Assembly (NCBI GenBank): GCA_013349725.1 | Contig: DUZB01000002.1 | Span: 3,093 to 34,446, forward strand | Source of the DNA: Deltaproteobacteria bacterium | GTDB taxonomy: Bacteria; Desulfobacterota; DSM-4660; Desulfatiglandales; Desulfatiglandaceae | DNA length: 31,354 bases | Direction of reading: 5' to 3' | Shown here: positions 1 to 8,364 of the stretch, piece after piece | How the letters are laid out: every line of letters begins with the position of its first letter | Numbering within the stretch: position 1 is the stretch's first letter | Position numbers and translations under genes: made by a program | Notes under the pieces: generated by a model | What the model was told of the DNA's origin: nothing | Databases searched by the model: none | The model's input: only the letters and a program-made list of their open reading frames with translations

Positions 1-79
1 TGTTTGCATCATCCAACAGCCGGTCCAATGCTTCGTTCAGAAAATCTTTAAAATAGTCATATTGTTCTTTGGTTAACAT
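1..79 (-). CDS. DksA/TraR-like protein, N-terminal fragment (cut by window edge)
   Basis: Only the first 26 codons are inside the window. The start is well placed: AAGGAG lies a few bases upstream of the ATG at 79. The visible peptide begins MLTKEQYDYFKDFLNEAL and continues with acidic and leucine-rich residues. This resembles the N-terminal helix of DksA/TraR-family zinc-finger proteins, which bind the RNA polymerase secondary channel and act with ppGpp. The gene follows dnaJ on the same strand with a gap of about 95 bases and no visible terminator, so it may be the last gene of an rpoZ-dnaJ transcript. The call rests on a short helix only; the C4 zinc finger that would confirm it is outside the window. 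Confidence 0.4.
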   Translation of the reverse strand, partial: MLTKEQYDYFKDFLNEALDRLLDDAN

Positions 80-173
80 CTTGCGCTCCTTGTTTAAATC
101 AGGAACCAGCAGATTCGAGATAATACACTCGAACACCCAAAATTTCAAAATCGTTCCGGTGAGGCATTATCCG

Positions 174-1277
174 TTATTTTTTCCAAAAACCCTTTCCCTT
201 TTTTCTGGATGCCGTGGGCAGATTTTCCGTATCGGCAAATTCCCGCAAGATTTCCGTCTGGCGTTGGCTCAATTTCTCGGGGATTTTAACGATAATTTCC
301 ACATACAGATCGCCACGCCTTCTCATTCCTCGTAAACCAGGCATTCCCATACCATGCACTCTTATCACCTGTCCGGGCTGTGTTCCCCTGGGGATTTCGA
401 ACTCGTATTCTTTTTCATCACCGAGTACAGGAATGGGCAACTTGGCGCCCAGGGCCGCCTGGACAAACGACACCGGAATTCGACAGGCAAGGTTCTCTCC
501 GTCTCGCCTGTAAAAGTTATGTTCCTTCACGTGGATAACTACGAAAAGATCGCCTGAAGGACCTCCCTGCTCCCCGGCTTCTCCTTCACCCCTGATTCGC
601 ATCTGAGAACCGTTCTCAACTCCAGGCGGAATTTTCACGCTGATTGTCTTTTCGATTCTCGTTTTACCGCCACCTCTGCAATCCGGACAGGGATCCGTGA
701 TGATTTCACCCTGCCCGTGACAGGAGGGGCACGGTTGGCTGATTTGAAAAAAACCCTGGGAACGGATAACCTGCCCTCTGCCCTGGCAAGTGGAACAGGT
801 TTGTGGAACCGTCCCCGGCTTTGCACCTGATCCTTCACATGTTCCACACGGATCCAGCCTTTGAAAGGTTATCTCCTCTTCTACCCCCTCAAAAGCCTTC
901 TCCAGTGTGAGTTCCACGTCGTATCGGAGGCTGTTTCCCTGCCGCGCCCGCGATCTACCTGCTCCCCCGCCAAATCCAAAAACCCCTTCAAAAATATCGC
1001 TGAAATTCGAAAAAATATCATCGAAACCGCTGAAACCCTTAAAACCGCTGCCGGCCAAACCTTCATGGCCATACCGGTCATAGATTTTCCGCTTTTCACC
1101 ATCCTTGAGGACCTCATAAGCTTCGGCGGCTTCTTTGAATTTTTCTTCAGCTTCCTTATCCCCTTGGTTCCTGTCCGGATGATGTTTAAGAGCCTGCTTT
1201 CGGTAAGCTCTCTTGATCTCTTCCTCTTGACAGTCCCGGGAAACGCTTAATATTTCATAGTAATCTCTCTTGATCAT
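174..1277 (-). CDS. dnaJ: Chaperone DnaJ (Hsp40)
   Basis: Co-chaperone that delivers unfolded proteins to DnaK and stimulates its ATPase in the cytoplasm. The 367-residue product has the full type I layout: J domain (about 1-70) with HPD at 33-35, a Gly/Phe-rich linker with GFGGGAGR, a zinc-binding region with four CxxCxGxG-type motifs ([32 protein letters not shown]), then the C-terminal substrate-binding domains. Length is normal for the family. Its ATG overlaps the rpoZ stop by four bases (ATGA), which implies translational coupling. No dnaK or grpE is visible nearby, so this may be a DnaJ copy separate from the main dnaK operon. Identity is certain; the link with rpoZ is seen in the sequence. 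Confidence 0.97.
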   Translation of the reverse strand: MIKRDYYEILSVSRDCQEEEIKRAYRKQALKHHPDRNQGDKEAEEKFKEAAEAYEVLKDGEKRKIYDRYGHEGLAGSGFKGFSGFDDIFSNFSDIFEGVFGFGGGAGRSRARQGNSLRYDVELTLEKAFEGVEEEITFQRLDPCGTCEGSGAKPGTVPQTCSTCQGRGQVIRSQGFFQISQPCPSCHGQGEIITDPCPDCRGGGKTRIEKTISVKIPPGVENGSQMRIRGEGEAGEQGGPSGDLFVVIHVKEHNFYRRDGENLACRIPVSFVQAALGAKLPIPVLGDEKEYEFEIPRGTQPGQVIRVHGMGMPGLRGMRRRGDLYVEIIVKIPEKLSQRQTEILREFADTENLPTASRKKGKGFWKK

Positions 1278-1594
1278 GGTAACTCTTCTTTGGTTTCCTT
1301 TTCAGTATCCTCTACTGCCTGTATTTCCTCGGATTCTGTGTCCACATCAGCCAGGGATTCTTCAATCATCAATTCCGGCGCCTCTTCAGGCATGGGAAGA
1401 GCATCAGATTCCTTCCATTGCCGCACTTCTCCCGCGGCGATTTCCCTGAGTGCCACGACGATATCCTTGTTTTTACAAACCACCAGCGGTTCGGCGCCAT
1501 TTCTGAGTTGACGAACCCGCTTGGCTGCAAGGTGAATTAATCCAAACCGGTTATCCACTTTTTCAAGACAGTCTTCAACGGTGATACGAGCCAT
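1274..1594 (-). CDS. rpoZ: RNA polymerase omega subunit
   Basis: Small subunit that helps fold and assemble the beta-prime subunit of RNA polymerase and takes part in ppGpp sensing. The 106-residue product starts [13 protein letters not shown] and contains the family core [16 protein letters not shown] and [10 protein letters not shown]. The tail after about residue 70 is acidic (Glu/Asp-rich), longer than in E. coli (91 residues), and probably disordered. A longer reading frame opens at 1651, but the ATG at 1594 has GGGAG seven bases upstream and matches the family N-terminus, so that start is used. The gene heads the rpoZ-dnaJ unit and lies just downstream of a structured leader with a terminator. 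Confidence 0.95.
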   Translation of the reverse strand: MARITVEDCLEKVDNRFGLIHLAAKRVRQLRNGAEPLVVCKNKDIVVALREIAAGEVRQWKESDALPMPEEAPELMIEESLADVDTESEEIQAVEDTEKETKEELP

Positions 1595-1627
1595 ACTTTT
1601 CTCCCTGCAAATAGGAGTTAAGACTTC

Positions 1628-1744
1628 AAAAAAAACCGTAAGAACCACCAAGCAGGAACAGGTTCCCGATCCACAAGGCGGTTGCTTTTAAAGCACTTAC
1701 GGTTTACAACCAAAACACGATGAGGCAATCCATAATAAAATAAA
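1628..1744 (-). ncRNA. Structured RNA with intrinsic terminator upstream of rpoZ (leader attenuator or sRNA)
   Basis: Reading the minus strand from about 1744, the RNA would fold into a closed multi-branch element. P1 is AAACCGTAAG (1705-1696) paired with CTTACGGTTT (1642-1633). Inside it are a small hairpin TGCTTT/AAAGCA (1695-1683), a stem AACCGCC/GGTGGTT (1683-1677 with 1649-1643, one G-U pair), and a tip hairpin GGAAC/GTTCC (1666-1655). The 3' side of P1 runs into eight Ts (1635-1628), the signature of an intrinsic terminator. An alternative pairing of GGTTG (about 1715-1711) with CAACC (1685-1681) would break the terminator stem. It could be an attenuator controlling rpoZ-dnaJ or a free small RNA. 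I do not recognise it as a named family. Confidence 0.5.
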
Positions 1745-1750
1745 CTTTGT

Positions 1751-1779
1751 AATATAAGTTGTTCTATGATAAAAGTAAA
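1751..1779 (-). promoter_or_regulatory. Candidate sigma-70 promoter for the rpoZ leader RNA
   Basis: On the minus strand TTTACT (1779-1774, four of six matches to TTGACA) is followed after exactly 17 bases by TATATT (1756-1751, five of six matches to TATAAT). Transcription would begin near 1744, just ahead of the structured leader. It is the only good -35/-10 pair I found in the rpoZ-comM gap; no comparable promoter was seen for comM. Confidence 0.45.
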
Positions 1780-1901
1780 GGATAAAGTGCCTGAAAATCC
1801 TGATTTTGTTCTCCGTCAGCTGAAAAGGAACGAAACGTTTCCAATTAGGGGCTCATCCGCCGGTCAACGAACAAATTATACATCTGAGAGCGAAACCACT
1901 T

Positions 1902-3431
1902 ATGCTATCCAAAATCTTCAGCAGCGCCGTCACAGGAATAGACGCTTATGTGGTAGAAGTTGAAGTGGATATTTCCCAGGGACTGCCCTCGTTCTCCACT
2001 GTCGGTCTTCCCGAAGGGGCCGTAAAGGAAAGCAAGGAACGGGTCAAGGCGGCTATCAAGAACTCTGGATATCATTTTCCTGCAGACCGGATTACCGTCA
2101 ACCTGGCCCCGGCGGATGTAAAAAAAGAAGGTTCCGCCTTTGATCTTCCCATGGCCCTCGGAATACTTGCCGCCACCGGGCTGGTTCAAAGGGACTCTTA
2201 TTCCTCCTACCTGTTCCTCGGGGAACTGGCCCTCGACGGCATGATAAGACCGGTGAAGGGAGTTTTGCCTGTGGCCATAACAGCCAGGGACCTTGGATTC
2301 AAGGGCATCTTTCTCCCCAAGGAGAACGCCCCTGAGGCAGCGGTCGTGGAAGGAATAGATGTTTTTCCTGTCGGCTCACTTCCACAGATCATCGGAGCGC
2401 TCAGAGGCATCCAGAAACTTATCCCTTTAAAGTCAGAAAGCAACCCTTTTTTTCATGGCCGCAGCTTTGATCTGGATTTTAAAGACGTTCGGGGCCAGGA
2501 AAACGCCAAAAGGGCCATTGAAATATCGGCAGCCGGCGAGCACAATTTGATCATGGTCGGTCCTCCCGGTTCGGGAAAGACCATGCTGGCAAAAAGGCTT
2601 CCTACCATTCTCCCTCCCCTGACTTTCCAGGAGGCCCTGGACACGTCCAAGGTTTACAGCGTTTTAGGGCTTATGCCGTCTGGTTCCGGCCTGATCACGG
2701 AGAGACCTTTTCGGGCGCCTCACCATACCATATCCGATGCGGGTCTGATCGGGGGCGGGCAAAACCCGAAACCCGGCCAGGTGAGCATGGCGCACAACGG
2801 AGTGCTTTTCCTCGATGAATTGCCCGAATTCCGCCGAAATGTACTGGAGGTTCTCAGGCAACCCATAGAGGATGGCCAGGTAATCATATCGCGAGCCAAT
2901 TTCACAGTGGTCTATCCAGCCCAATTCATGTTAGTGGCGGCCATGAACCCCTGTCCCTGCGGATTTTTGACGGATCCCAAAAGGGATTGCTCCTGCTCCC
3001 ACATCCAGATCCGGAAATATCGGGCCAAGATTTCCGGCCCCCTCATGGACCGGATCGACATTCACTTGGAAGTCCCTTCCGTGCCATACAAAGACCTTTC
3101 CTGCGACGAAGAGGGGATATCTTCAGCCCAAATCATGGAACGGGTAATGAACGCCCGGAAGATCCAGGAAAAACGCTTTTCCCGAACGAAAATCCTCACC
3201 AATGCCCGCATGAACAGCCGTCACATCCGGGAGTACTGCCCCATTGATGCCCAATCAAGCAACCTCCTGGAAAGGGCCATGGAAAAATTCGGTCTGAGCG
3301 CCAGGGCCCATGCCAGAATCCTGAAAATATCCAGGACAATCGCCGATCTCGAAGGGAGCGAGAATATCCGGTCTCCCCATGTGGCTGAGGCTATTCAATA
3401 CCGGACATTGGACCGTAAGATGGTGAGGTAA
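1902..3431 (+). CDS. comM: ComM-family magnesium chelatase-like AAA+ ATPase
   Basis: YifB/ComM family hexameric AAA+ protein. In naturally competent bacteria ComM is a helicase that promotes branch migration during uptake of transforming DNA; many non-competent bacteria also carry it. The 509-residue product has the N-terminal ChlI-like domain (about 1-170, with LPSFSTVGLPEGAVKESKER), a Walker A GPPGSGKT at 220-227, Walker B VLFLDELPEF, the zinc-ribbon-like segment NPCPCGF..DCSCS, and the C-terminal Mg_chelatase_C domain ending YRTLDRK. Length is normal (E. coli YifB is 506). The start matches the family consensus although its ribosome binding site is weak. It is a single gene, convergent with asnS, with only 37 bases between the stops. 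Confidence 0.95.
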   Translation: MLSKIFSSAVTGIDAYVVEVEVDISQGLPSFSTVGLPEGAVKESKERVKAAIKNSGYHFPADRITVNLAPADVKKEGSAFDLPMALGILAATGLVQRDSYSSYLFLGELALDGMIRPVKGVLPVAITARDLGFKGIFLPKENAPEAAVVEGIDVFPVGSLPQIIGALRGIQKLIPLKSESNPFFHGRSFDLDFKDVRGQENAKRAIEISAAGEHNLIMVGPPGSGKTMLAKRLPTILPPLTFQEALDTSKVYSVLGLMPSGSGLITERPFRAPHHTISDAGLIGGGQNPKPGQVSMAHNGVLFLDELPEFRRNVLEVLRQPIEDGQVIISRANFTVVYPAQFMLVAAMNPCPCGFLTDPKRDCSCSHIQIRKYRAKISGPLMDRIDIHLEVPSVPYKDLSCDEEGISSAQIMERVMNARKIQEKRFSRTKILTNARMNSRHIREYCPIDAQSSNLLERAMEKFGLSARAHARILKISRTIADLEGSENIRSPHVAEAIQYRTLDRKMVR

Positions 3432-3468
3432 AAAGGACAGGCATTCATGATTGATGAATTCGTAACAA

Positions 3469-4860
3469 TCAGAAAGAAAGATTTCCTGGAGTTCTCGGAA
3501 ACGGAATCACATCTCTGATATTGGAAAGACCGGTTACGAACTGGATAAGACGCTCAAACCCCAGGCCAAAGCCTGCGTGGGGAACCGTTCCAAATTTCCT
3601 GAGATCCAGGTACCACCAGTAATCATCGATATTGAGCCCGGCATCGACAATCCTTTTGTAAAGGATGTCGTAATCGTCCTCGCGCTGGCTTCCCCCGATG
3701 ATCTCCCCAATTTTGGGGGCCAGAACGTCCATGGCCCTCACTGTTTTTCCGTCCTCGTTCATCTTCATATAAAACGGTTTAATTTCTTTCGGATAGTCGG
3801 TAAGAACCACCGGTTTCCCAAAAACCTTTTCACACAGATAACGTTCATGTTCAGACTGAAGATCAGAGCCCCACTCCACGGGATATTCAAACTTCTGGTT
3901 GGCCTTTCCAAGAAGCCTGATAGCTTCCGTGTAGGAAATCCACTCAAATTCCAAAGAAATCAGGTCCTCAACCGTCCTGACCACGGTTTTGTCTACAAAA
4001 CGGTTGAAGAACTCCATATCTTCCCTGCAATCCCGCAAAACCGAGGCAAAAATATCCTTCAGGAATGCTATCGCAAGATCCACATTCCCCTCCAGATCGC
4101 AAAAGGCCATCTCGGGCTCTACCATCCAGAATTCGGCCAGATGCCGGGATGTGTTTGAGTTTTCCGCCCGGAAAGTGGGGCCAAATGTATACACGTCCCC
4201 CATGGCAAGGGCATAAATTTCGGCTTCCAGCTGACCGCTCACGGTCAGGTTCGCCGGCCCCCCAAAAAAATCCTTTGTAAAGTCTATCTTTCCATTTTCC
4301 TGCGGGACCTTGTCCAGATTAAACGTGGTCACCCTGAACATCTCACCGGCCCCTTCGCAGTCGCTCCCTGTAATAATAGGGGTATGCAGATAGATAAAAC
4401 CTCTTTTCTGGAAGAAGTCATGAATGGCCCTGGCCATGGCATTTCGTACCCTTGCCACGGCCCCGAAGGTATTCGTCCTTGGCCTGAGATGGGCGATGGT
4501 TCGTAAAAATTCAAAGGAATGCCGTTTCTTCTGCAGCGGGTACACATCCGGATCGGCCCAACCCAGTACGGTCAGTGCATTTGCCTTTACCTCTACTTTC
4601 TGTCCCTTTCCCGGGGATTCCGTAAGGATTCCTGAAACACGGATGGAACAACCCGTCTGCAATTTCACGATCTCGTCCTGATAGTTGGGGAGGGTCTGGT
4701 CCGCAATAACCTGAATACCCGTCAGACAGCTTCCATCATTGAGCTCAATAAAGGAAAAACCGCCTTTGGAATCCCTCCTGGTGCGAACCCATCCCATTAC
4801 CACGATGTCGTCGCCAATCTTTTCCCCGACCAAAAGATCCGCAATCCTTGTCCTTTTCAT
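3469..4860 (-). CDS. asnS: Asparaginyl-tRNA synthetase
   Basis: Class IIb aminoacyl-tRNA synthetase that charges tRNA-Asn in the cytoplasm. The 463-residue product starts [10 protein letters not shown], has an OB-fold anticodon-binding domain (about 1-110, [21 protein letters not shown]) and a class II catalytic core with [18 protein letters not shown] (motif 2, where the asparagine-type spacing distinguishes it from AspRS) and GFGLGFERL (motif 3). Length matches E. coli AsnS (466). The gene begins five bases after the serC stop, as the last gene of cooC-serC-asnS. Its presence means Asn-tRNA can be made directly, without needing GatCAB for that purpose. Confidence 0.96.
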   Translation of the reverse strand: MKRTRIADLLVGEKIGDDIVVMGWVRTRRDSKGGFSFIELNDGSCLTGIQVIADQTLPNYQDEIVKLQTGCSIRVSGILTESPGKGQKVEVKANALTVLGWADPDVYPLQKKRHSFEFLRTIAHLRPRTNTFGAVARVRNAMARAIHDFFQKRGFIYLHTPIITGSDCEGAGEMFRVTTFNLDKVPQENGKIDFTKDFFGGPANLTVSGQLEAEIYALAMGDVYTFGPTFRAENSNTSRHLAEFWMVEPEMAFCDLEGNVDLAIAFLKDIFASVLRDCREDMEFFNRFVDKTVVRTVEDLISLEFEWISYTEAIRLLGKANQKFEYPVEWGSDLQSEHERYLCEKVFGKPVVLTDYPKEIKPFYMKMNEDGKTVRAMDVLAPKIGEIIGGSQREDDYDILYKRIVDAGLNIDDYWWYLDLRKFGTVPHAGFGLGFERLIQFVTGLSNIRDVIPFPRTPGNLSF

Positions 4861-4865
4861 CTTAT

Positions 4866-5951
4866 TTATCCCTTTTTCTTTTCAAAATCGCCCATAAAGT
4901 CCACCAGGGCGCCCACCGCGTCAATTCCCGTGGCATTATAGATAGAGGCCCTGCACCCGCCCACAGACCGATGTCCCTTCAGCCCGCCAAAGCCGGCATC
5001 AAGGGCTTCGGCCACAAACTGCTTTTCAAGGTCTTCATTAGGCAGTCTGAAGGTCACGTTCATGAGAGATCGGCTTTCTTTTTCAGCCGTTCCCCTGTAA
5101 AACTCCGACTTTTCCATAAAACCATAGATCATTTCACCCTTTTCTCGGTTGATCTTCTCCATCTCCCCAAGCCCGCCGATGGTTTCTTCGAGCCACTTGA
5201 GGACCAGGTTTATCGTATAGATGACAAAGCAGGGGGGTGTATTATACATGGAGTTCTTTTCTGAAAAGGTCGTATATTTGAGCATGGTGGGCAGATTTTT
5301 CGGCGTCCGTTCAAGCATATCCTTTCTGATAATCACCATGGTTGCGCCGGAAGGTCCGATATTTTTCTGGGCGCCGGCGTAGATCAGGCCGAACGGGGCA
5401 GGGTCAAAGGATCTGCTCATGATATCGGAAGACATATCGGCGACCAGAGGGACTCCGCCGGCTGCAGGGAATTGGGCCCACTGGGTGCCTTTAATCGTAT
5501 TATTGGAGGTGATATGAAGGTACGCTGCATCCGGATCAACCTGGAAATCCTTCGGGATGAAGGAAAACCCCTTTTCCTCGGAAGAGGCGATAACGCGAAC
5601 GTCTTTGCGCTGAATCTGCGCCTCTTTGATCGCTTTTGTGGACCATGTCCCCGTATTGATGTAATCAACGGGCTTTCCTTCCAGGCTGAGATTCATGGGG
5701 ATCATGCAGAACTGAAGGCTTGCCCCCCCCTGCAGGAACAGCACCTCAAAATCATCGCCCAGACCCAGCACCCTCCGGGTTCTCTCAACCGCCTCATTGA
5801 TGACGCCGTCAAACCATTTTGATCGATGACTCACCTCAAGAATAGACATTCCGGATCCTTTGAAATCCAGAAGCTCCGACTGCATTTCCTGTAATACCGG
5901 CAAAGGCAACGCCGCCGGGCCCGCATTAAAGTTGTAAATTCGCTTTTCCAT
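4866..5951 (-). CDS. serC: Phosphoserine aminotransferase
   Basis: PLP enzyme that converts 3-phosphohydroxypyruvate and glutamate to 3-phosphoserine in serine synthesis (and has a related role in pyridoxal phosphate synthesis in some bacteria). The 361-residue protein starts [11 protein letters not shown], has the glycine-rich GGASLQF cofactor segment, [11 protein letters not shown], and [12 protein letters not shown] near residue 195, which holds the PLP-binding lysine. It ends with [19 protein letters not shown], typical of SerC. Length is standard (E. coli 362). It sits between cooC (13 bases upstream) and asnS (5 bases downstream) on one likely transcript. No serA or serB is nearby. Confidence 0.97.
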   Translation of the reverse strand: MEKRIYNFNAGPAALPLPVLQEMQSELLDFKGSGMSILEVSHRSKWFDGVINEAVERTRRVLGLGDDFEVLFLQGGASLQFCMIPMNLSLEGKPVDYINTGTWSTKAIKEAQIQRKDVRVIASSEEKGFSFIPKDFQVDPDAAYLHITSNNTIKGTQWAQFPAAGGVPLVADMSSDIMSRSFDPAPFGLIYAGAQKNIGPSGATMVIIRKDMLERTPKNLPTMLKYTTFSEKNSMYNTPPCFVIYTINLVLKWLEETIGGLGEMEKINREKGEMIYGFMEKSEFYRGTAEKESRSLMNVTFRLPNEDLEKQFVAEALDAGFGGLKGHRSVGGCRASIYNATGIDAVGALVDFMGDFEKKKG

Positions 5952-5964
5952 GTGGGAATCTCCT

Positions 5965-6726
5965 TTAGTTTTCCAGTTTTTTTAACATATCTTTTACTAT
6001 TTCAAGGCCTTCGCTGTCCTTCTCAAAGGGCGGACGGCCATTAAGATCCGCTTCAATAATCTCATTTCTATAGGGCATGAATCCGATAAAGTCAAAATCA
6101 GACATTTCCTTGAGAAGAAATTCCCTGTCCTTGTCGGCTCGAATTTTATTGCCCACAAAACTGAGTTTCGTCATTCCAAGATCGCCTGCAAGCTTTCGGA
6201 TCTGATGGGCGGTCTCGATACTTCTCCTGCCGGGCTCCACAACAACCACCAGCCTGTCCATGCTGATGGCAGTTCCCCGGCCTAAATGTTCCAGACCGGC
6301 TTCCATATCCATCACCACGGCCTCATCTCTCGCAAGAACAATATGCGACAGGAGCCTTTTCAAAAGGATACTCTCCGGACAGATACATCCACCACCTCCG
6401 GTCTTAACGCCGCCCATCACCATGACTTTTACGCCATCCACTTCTTTGGAAAGCTTTTCGGGAAGGTCGCTCACTTTGGGATTGAGCTTGAAAAACGAAC
6501 CCATACTTCCCACTTTGGATTCCATTCTCTCCTCAATCAATTCCTTCATCTTTGAGATGGGAACAATTTCACCGGCACGTTCCACTCCCAGCGCCTGGGC
6601 CAGATTCGCATCAGGGTCCGCGTCGATGGCCAACACTTTTTTGCCTGAATCCGCCAGAGCCCTGATCAAAAAAGCGGCAAATGTGGTTTTCCCGACTCCT
6701 CCTTTACCACTCACTGCAATTTTCAT
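5965..6726 (-). CDS. cooC: CooC/AcsF-family nickel-insertion ATPase
   Basis: MinD/ParA-like P-loop ATPase of the CooC type. Known members help load nickel into the C-cluster of CO dehydrogenase or the A-cluster of acetyl-CoA synthase. The 253-residue product has the deviant Walker A GKGGVGKTT (7-15), AIDADPDANLAQALG (switch region), and the family-specific CxC pair in GGGCICPES (Cys114, Cys116), which binds metal between the two subunits in characterised CooC. DMEAGLEHLGRGTA is also typical of CooC. No cooS or acs genes lie in the window, so its client is elsewhere. It leads the cooC-serC-asnS unit behind a plausible promoter. Family assignment is strong; the exact client enzyme is inferred. 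Confidence 0.85.
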   Translation of the reverse strand: MKIAVSGKGGVGKTTFAAFLIRALADSGKKVLAIDADPDANLAQALGVERAGEIVPISKMKELIEERMESKVGSMGSFFKLNPKVSDLPEKLSKEVDGVKVMVMGGVKTGGGGCICPESILLKRLLSHIVLARDEAVVMDMEAGLEHLGRGTAISMDRLVVVVEPGRRSIETAHQIRKLAGDLGMTKLSFVGNKIRADKDREFLLKEMSDFDFIGFMPYRNEIIEADLNGRPPFEKDSEGLEIVKDMLKKLEN

Positions 6727-6767
6727 ACTGTTTCTCCTTTTTTCCAGCCGATTTTTGAAATCTTGTT

Positions 6768-6796
6768 AAGATATCGAATATCCGTTCTGGTTTCAA
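6768..6796 (-). promoter_or_regulatory. Candidate sigma-70 promoter for cooC-serC-asnS
   Basis: On the minus strand TTGAAA (6796-6791) is followed after 17 bases by TATCTT (6773-6768), about 40 bases ahead of the cooC ATG at 6726. The ATG has AAGGAG a short distance upstream. This is a sequence match only. Confidence 0.4.
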
Positions 6797-6839
6797 TAAT
6801 AAAATAATATAACGTTGATGAATTCGCAAAAGCTGGATG

Positions 6840-6876
6840 TTTCCCGTTTCAAGGGTTGAAAAGAAGAAACGGGAAA
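6840..6876. repeat. 11-bp perfect inverted repeat between cooC and the integron
   Basis: TTTCCCGTTTC (6840-6850) and GAAACGGGAAA (6866-6876) are perfect inverted copies separated by 15 bases. No run of Ts follows on either strand, so it does not look like a standard terminator. It lies upstream of the cooC promoter and downstream of the integrase relic, so it could be an operator, a transcription barrier, or a scar at the edge of the integron. The rest of 6877-7014 holds no gene I can support. Confidence 0.5.
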
Positions 6877-7014
6877 AGGGACAGGCAAACGCCCCTTCTT
6901 TTACACTTGACGACACAAGGGAATTGCAGGTATCGTCACACTCTGAAAAAGCACGTTCTTTTCATCGGGGGAATGTAGATAGGCATAACGGGCAAAGATA
7001 CGCTTCATTGCCCT

Positions 7015-7358
7015 TCAAATATCTGTTGGGCTCCTGACCGAAAGCCCGGGCCTGTTCAATACGTGGGTGTAGATCATAACGGTAGATGCATCGCATGCCC
7101 CAATAGCTACTGCACCGTGCGGATGTCGTAGCCTGTTTCAAGCAGGTGGGTGGTCCCGCCCGTCGCGGGATAAACTCCGGAGTGGCGCAAGGTATGGCAA
7201 CTTACTTTCTTGCTGACACCGACCCACACAAAGGCCTGCGCCCATTTGACATAAAAGGGCGAACGGTCAGGCCGTATCCGGTTCTCCTCCACGCAGGCCT
7301 TAAAGGCGTCCCGAAATCTTTGAACGGCCGTCGCTTTGCTTGAAACTTTTTAAGCCAT
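7015..7358 (-). pseudogene. Integron-type tyrosine integrase relic (intI-like)
   Basis: Both ends of a tyrosine recombinase survive. The 5' end begins at ATG 7358 with M-A then a TAA stop (where Lys is expected), and then reads [16 protein letters not shown] and [19 protein letters not shown], the N-terminal core-binding segment. It jumps directly to [26 protein letters not shown], a TAG stop, LLGHA, and after a one-base deletion VMIYTHVLNRPGLSVRSP up to a TGA at 7015. The C-terminus carries the H-x-x-R box and the catalytic-tyrosine motif MIYTH. The middle, including the first catalytic arginine and the integron-specific patch, is deleted. Start orientation away from the attC-bearing cassettes matches integron layout. 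At least three disabling lesions plus the deletion make it non-functional. Confidence 0.85.
7154..7170. repeat. Small palindromic insertion inside the integrase relic
   Basis: The conserved recombinase stretch HTLRHS-FATHLLE is interrupted here: HTLRHS is followed by GVYPATGGT and then THLLE. The extra DNA contains TCCCGC (7154-7159) and GCGGGA (7165-7170), a 6-bp hairpin with a five-base loop. Next to it lies the palindrome ACTCCGGAGT at 7174-7183. This looks like a short palindromic unit inserted into the gene. Confidence 0.45.
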
Positions 7359-7603
7359 AAAGCCCTGCAACTTCAAATATTTAGATCTATTTTACTGCCA
7401 TGCTAATAGACGGAATAGATATACCACACAAAACGCAGCTATGATAACATATGAAAATGCTTTGATTTTTATTTTCATGGGGGTGACATTCTTGAGCTAT
7501 CCTACTTATATAATAGAACAAATCATTTTGTCAATCGTTCTGTAATATATTTTTTCTGTCCAATATATGTTATGCGTGTCCTCGAAAATTGGAGAAACGA
7601 ATC
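7359..7603 (+). promoter_or_regulatory. Region between integrase relic and first cassette: presumed attI and cassette promoter
   Basis: This AT-rich gap is where an integron keeps attI and its cassette promoter. TATAAT is present at 7509-7514, with GTGACA (7483-7488) upstream at 20 bases, longer than ideal. Just downstream is the palindrome ACAAA-TCAT-TTTGT (7518-7531), flanked by AGAAC and GTTCT, in operator position. GTTATGC at 7569-7575 is a possible attI/cassette junction (consensus GTTRRRY, one mismatch). No attI can be named by similarity, so the label comes from position. Confidence 0.35.
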
Positions 7604-7852
7604 ATGTCAAATACGGTAAATTTGCTTTCAAGAATCACGGTAAATCCCCGAATAATGGTCGGCAAACCGACCATTCGGGGTATGAGAATAACTGTGGAAC
7701 AGATTCTCCGAGCATTGTCGGGGGGTGTGTCGGAACAGGAACTGCTTGAAGAATATCCGGAGCTTGAAAGAGAGGATTTTCAGGCGGTGTTCGCTTATGT
7801 GACCGGACTGGTCGAAGAGGAGCGCGTGTTCGCCGTGGGAGTGCATGCATGA
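7604..7852 (+). CDS. DUF433 antitoxin (VapB-like)
   Basis: The 82-residue product matches DUF433: RITVNPRIMVGKPTIRG, then RITVEQILRALSGG and LLEEYPELEREDFQAVFAY. DUF433 proteins have a winged-helix/homeodomain-like fold and typically pair with a PIN-like toxin, acting as antitoxin and probably as DNA-binding autoregulator. The frame stays open back to a TTG at 7589, but the ATG at 7604 has GGAG nine bases upstream and the product then begins MSNTVNLLSR, so that start is chosen. The stop overlaps the next gene by four bases (ATGA), as expected for a toxin-antitoxin pair. It is the first cassette gene of the integron. Confidence 0.88.
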   Translation: MSNTVNLLSRITVNPRIMVGKPTIRGMRITVEQILRALSGGVSEQELLEEYPELEREDFQAVFAYVTGLVEEERVFAVGVHA

Positions 7853-8217
7853 ATGCATCCGAACTGAAATTCCTCATTGATGTCGGTGTGGGCAAAGGAA
7901 TCGAAAAATATTTGCGGGAGGAAGGTTATGATACTAAAACCGTGAGAGACATCGATTCCCGCATGGAGGACGAGAAAATCATCCACACTGCCGTTACGGA
8001 AAACCGCATGGTCGTTACCATGGACAAAGACTTCGGAGAACTGGTATATCACTGTTCAATGAAACATTGCGGCGTTTTGCTGCTGAGACTGGAAGACGCA
8101 ACTGGAACGGAAAAGTTGCAGGTTGTGAAACATATTATGGAAAATTATTCCTCTCAGATAAAAGACTGTTTTTGTGTGTATCAGAATGACAGGTTTCGAA
8201 TTAGAAGAATAAGATAA
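7849..8217 (+). CDS. DUF5615 PIN-like toxin
   Basis: The 122-residue protein belongs to the DUF5615 / Mut7-C-like PIN family. It reads LKFLIDVGVGKGIEKYLREEGYD at the N-terminus (normally LLDEN, so the first acidic position is kept as Asp but its neighbours differ), then DEKIIHTAVTENRMVVTMDKDFGEL, in which the DKDF aspartates are the expected metal ligands. Such proteins are presumed RNases partnered by DUF433. It is translationally coupled to the antitoxin by an ATGA overlap. The C-terminus is slightly longer than the family core. The target RNA cannot be read from the sequence. Confidence 0.85.
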   Translation: MNASELKFLIDVGVGKGIEKYLREEGYDTKTVRDIDSRMEDEKIIHTAVTENRMVVTMDKDFGELVYHCSMKHCGVLLLRLEDATGTEKLQVVKHIMENYSSQIKDCFCVYQNDRFRIRRIR

Positions 8218-8258
8218 CGGCTTTGGGTTCGTAGCGTATTAAGAGCATTGGCGGCATA

Positions 8259-8338
8259 ACCCAACGCTGCACCAGACGCCTGATAATCTGCGGTTCTCAC
8301 GGGGGCCGGAGGAGGCGCTGGTGAGCTTAACGTTGGAT
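8259..8338 (+). other. attC site of cassette 1
   Basis: R'' is ACCCAAC (8259-8265, fits RYYYAAC) and R' is GTTGGAT (8332-8338, fits GTTRRRY). Between them AACGCTGCACCAGACGCC pairs with GGCGCTGGTGAGCTTAACGT as an imperfect palindrome. GCTGCAC faces GTGAGC, which leaves one unpaired G, the extrahelical base that sets strand choice in attC folding. Length is 80 bases, inside the known attC range. It begins about 40 bases after the toxin stop, and the next CDS starts 27 bases after it. Confidence 0.85.
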
Positions 8339-8364
8339 TTAAAAAAAATAGAAAAGGTAATGGT

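Noticed and set aside
1655..1675. GGTTCCCGATCC-like stretch resembling a tRNA T-loop
   Set aside because: No acceptor or anticodon stem can be drawn around it. The bases fit better into the rpoZ leader hairpins.
1766..1963. 65-codon plus-strand frame ahead of comM
   Set aside because: It overlaps the comM start in another frame, lacks homology and contains the leader promoter on the other strand.
3577..4158. Plus-strand open frame (193 codons) opposite asnS
   Set aside because: Antisense to a complete aminoacyl-tRNA synthetase gene; composition is that of a shadow frame.
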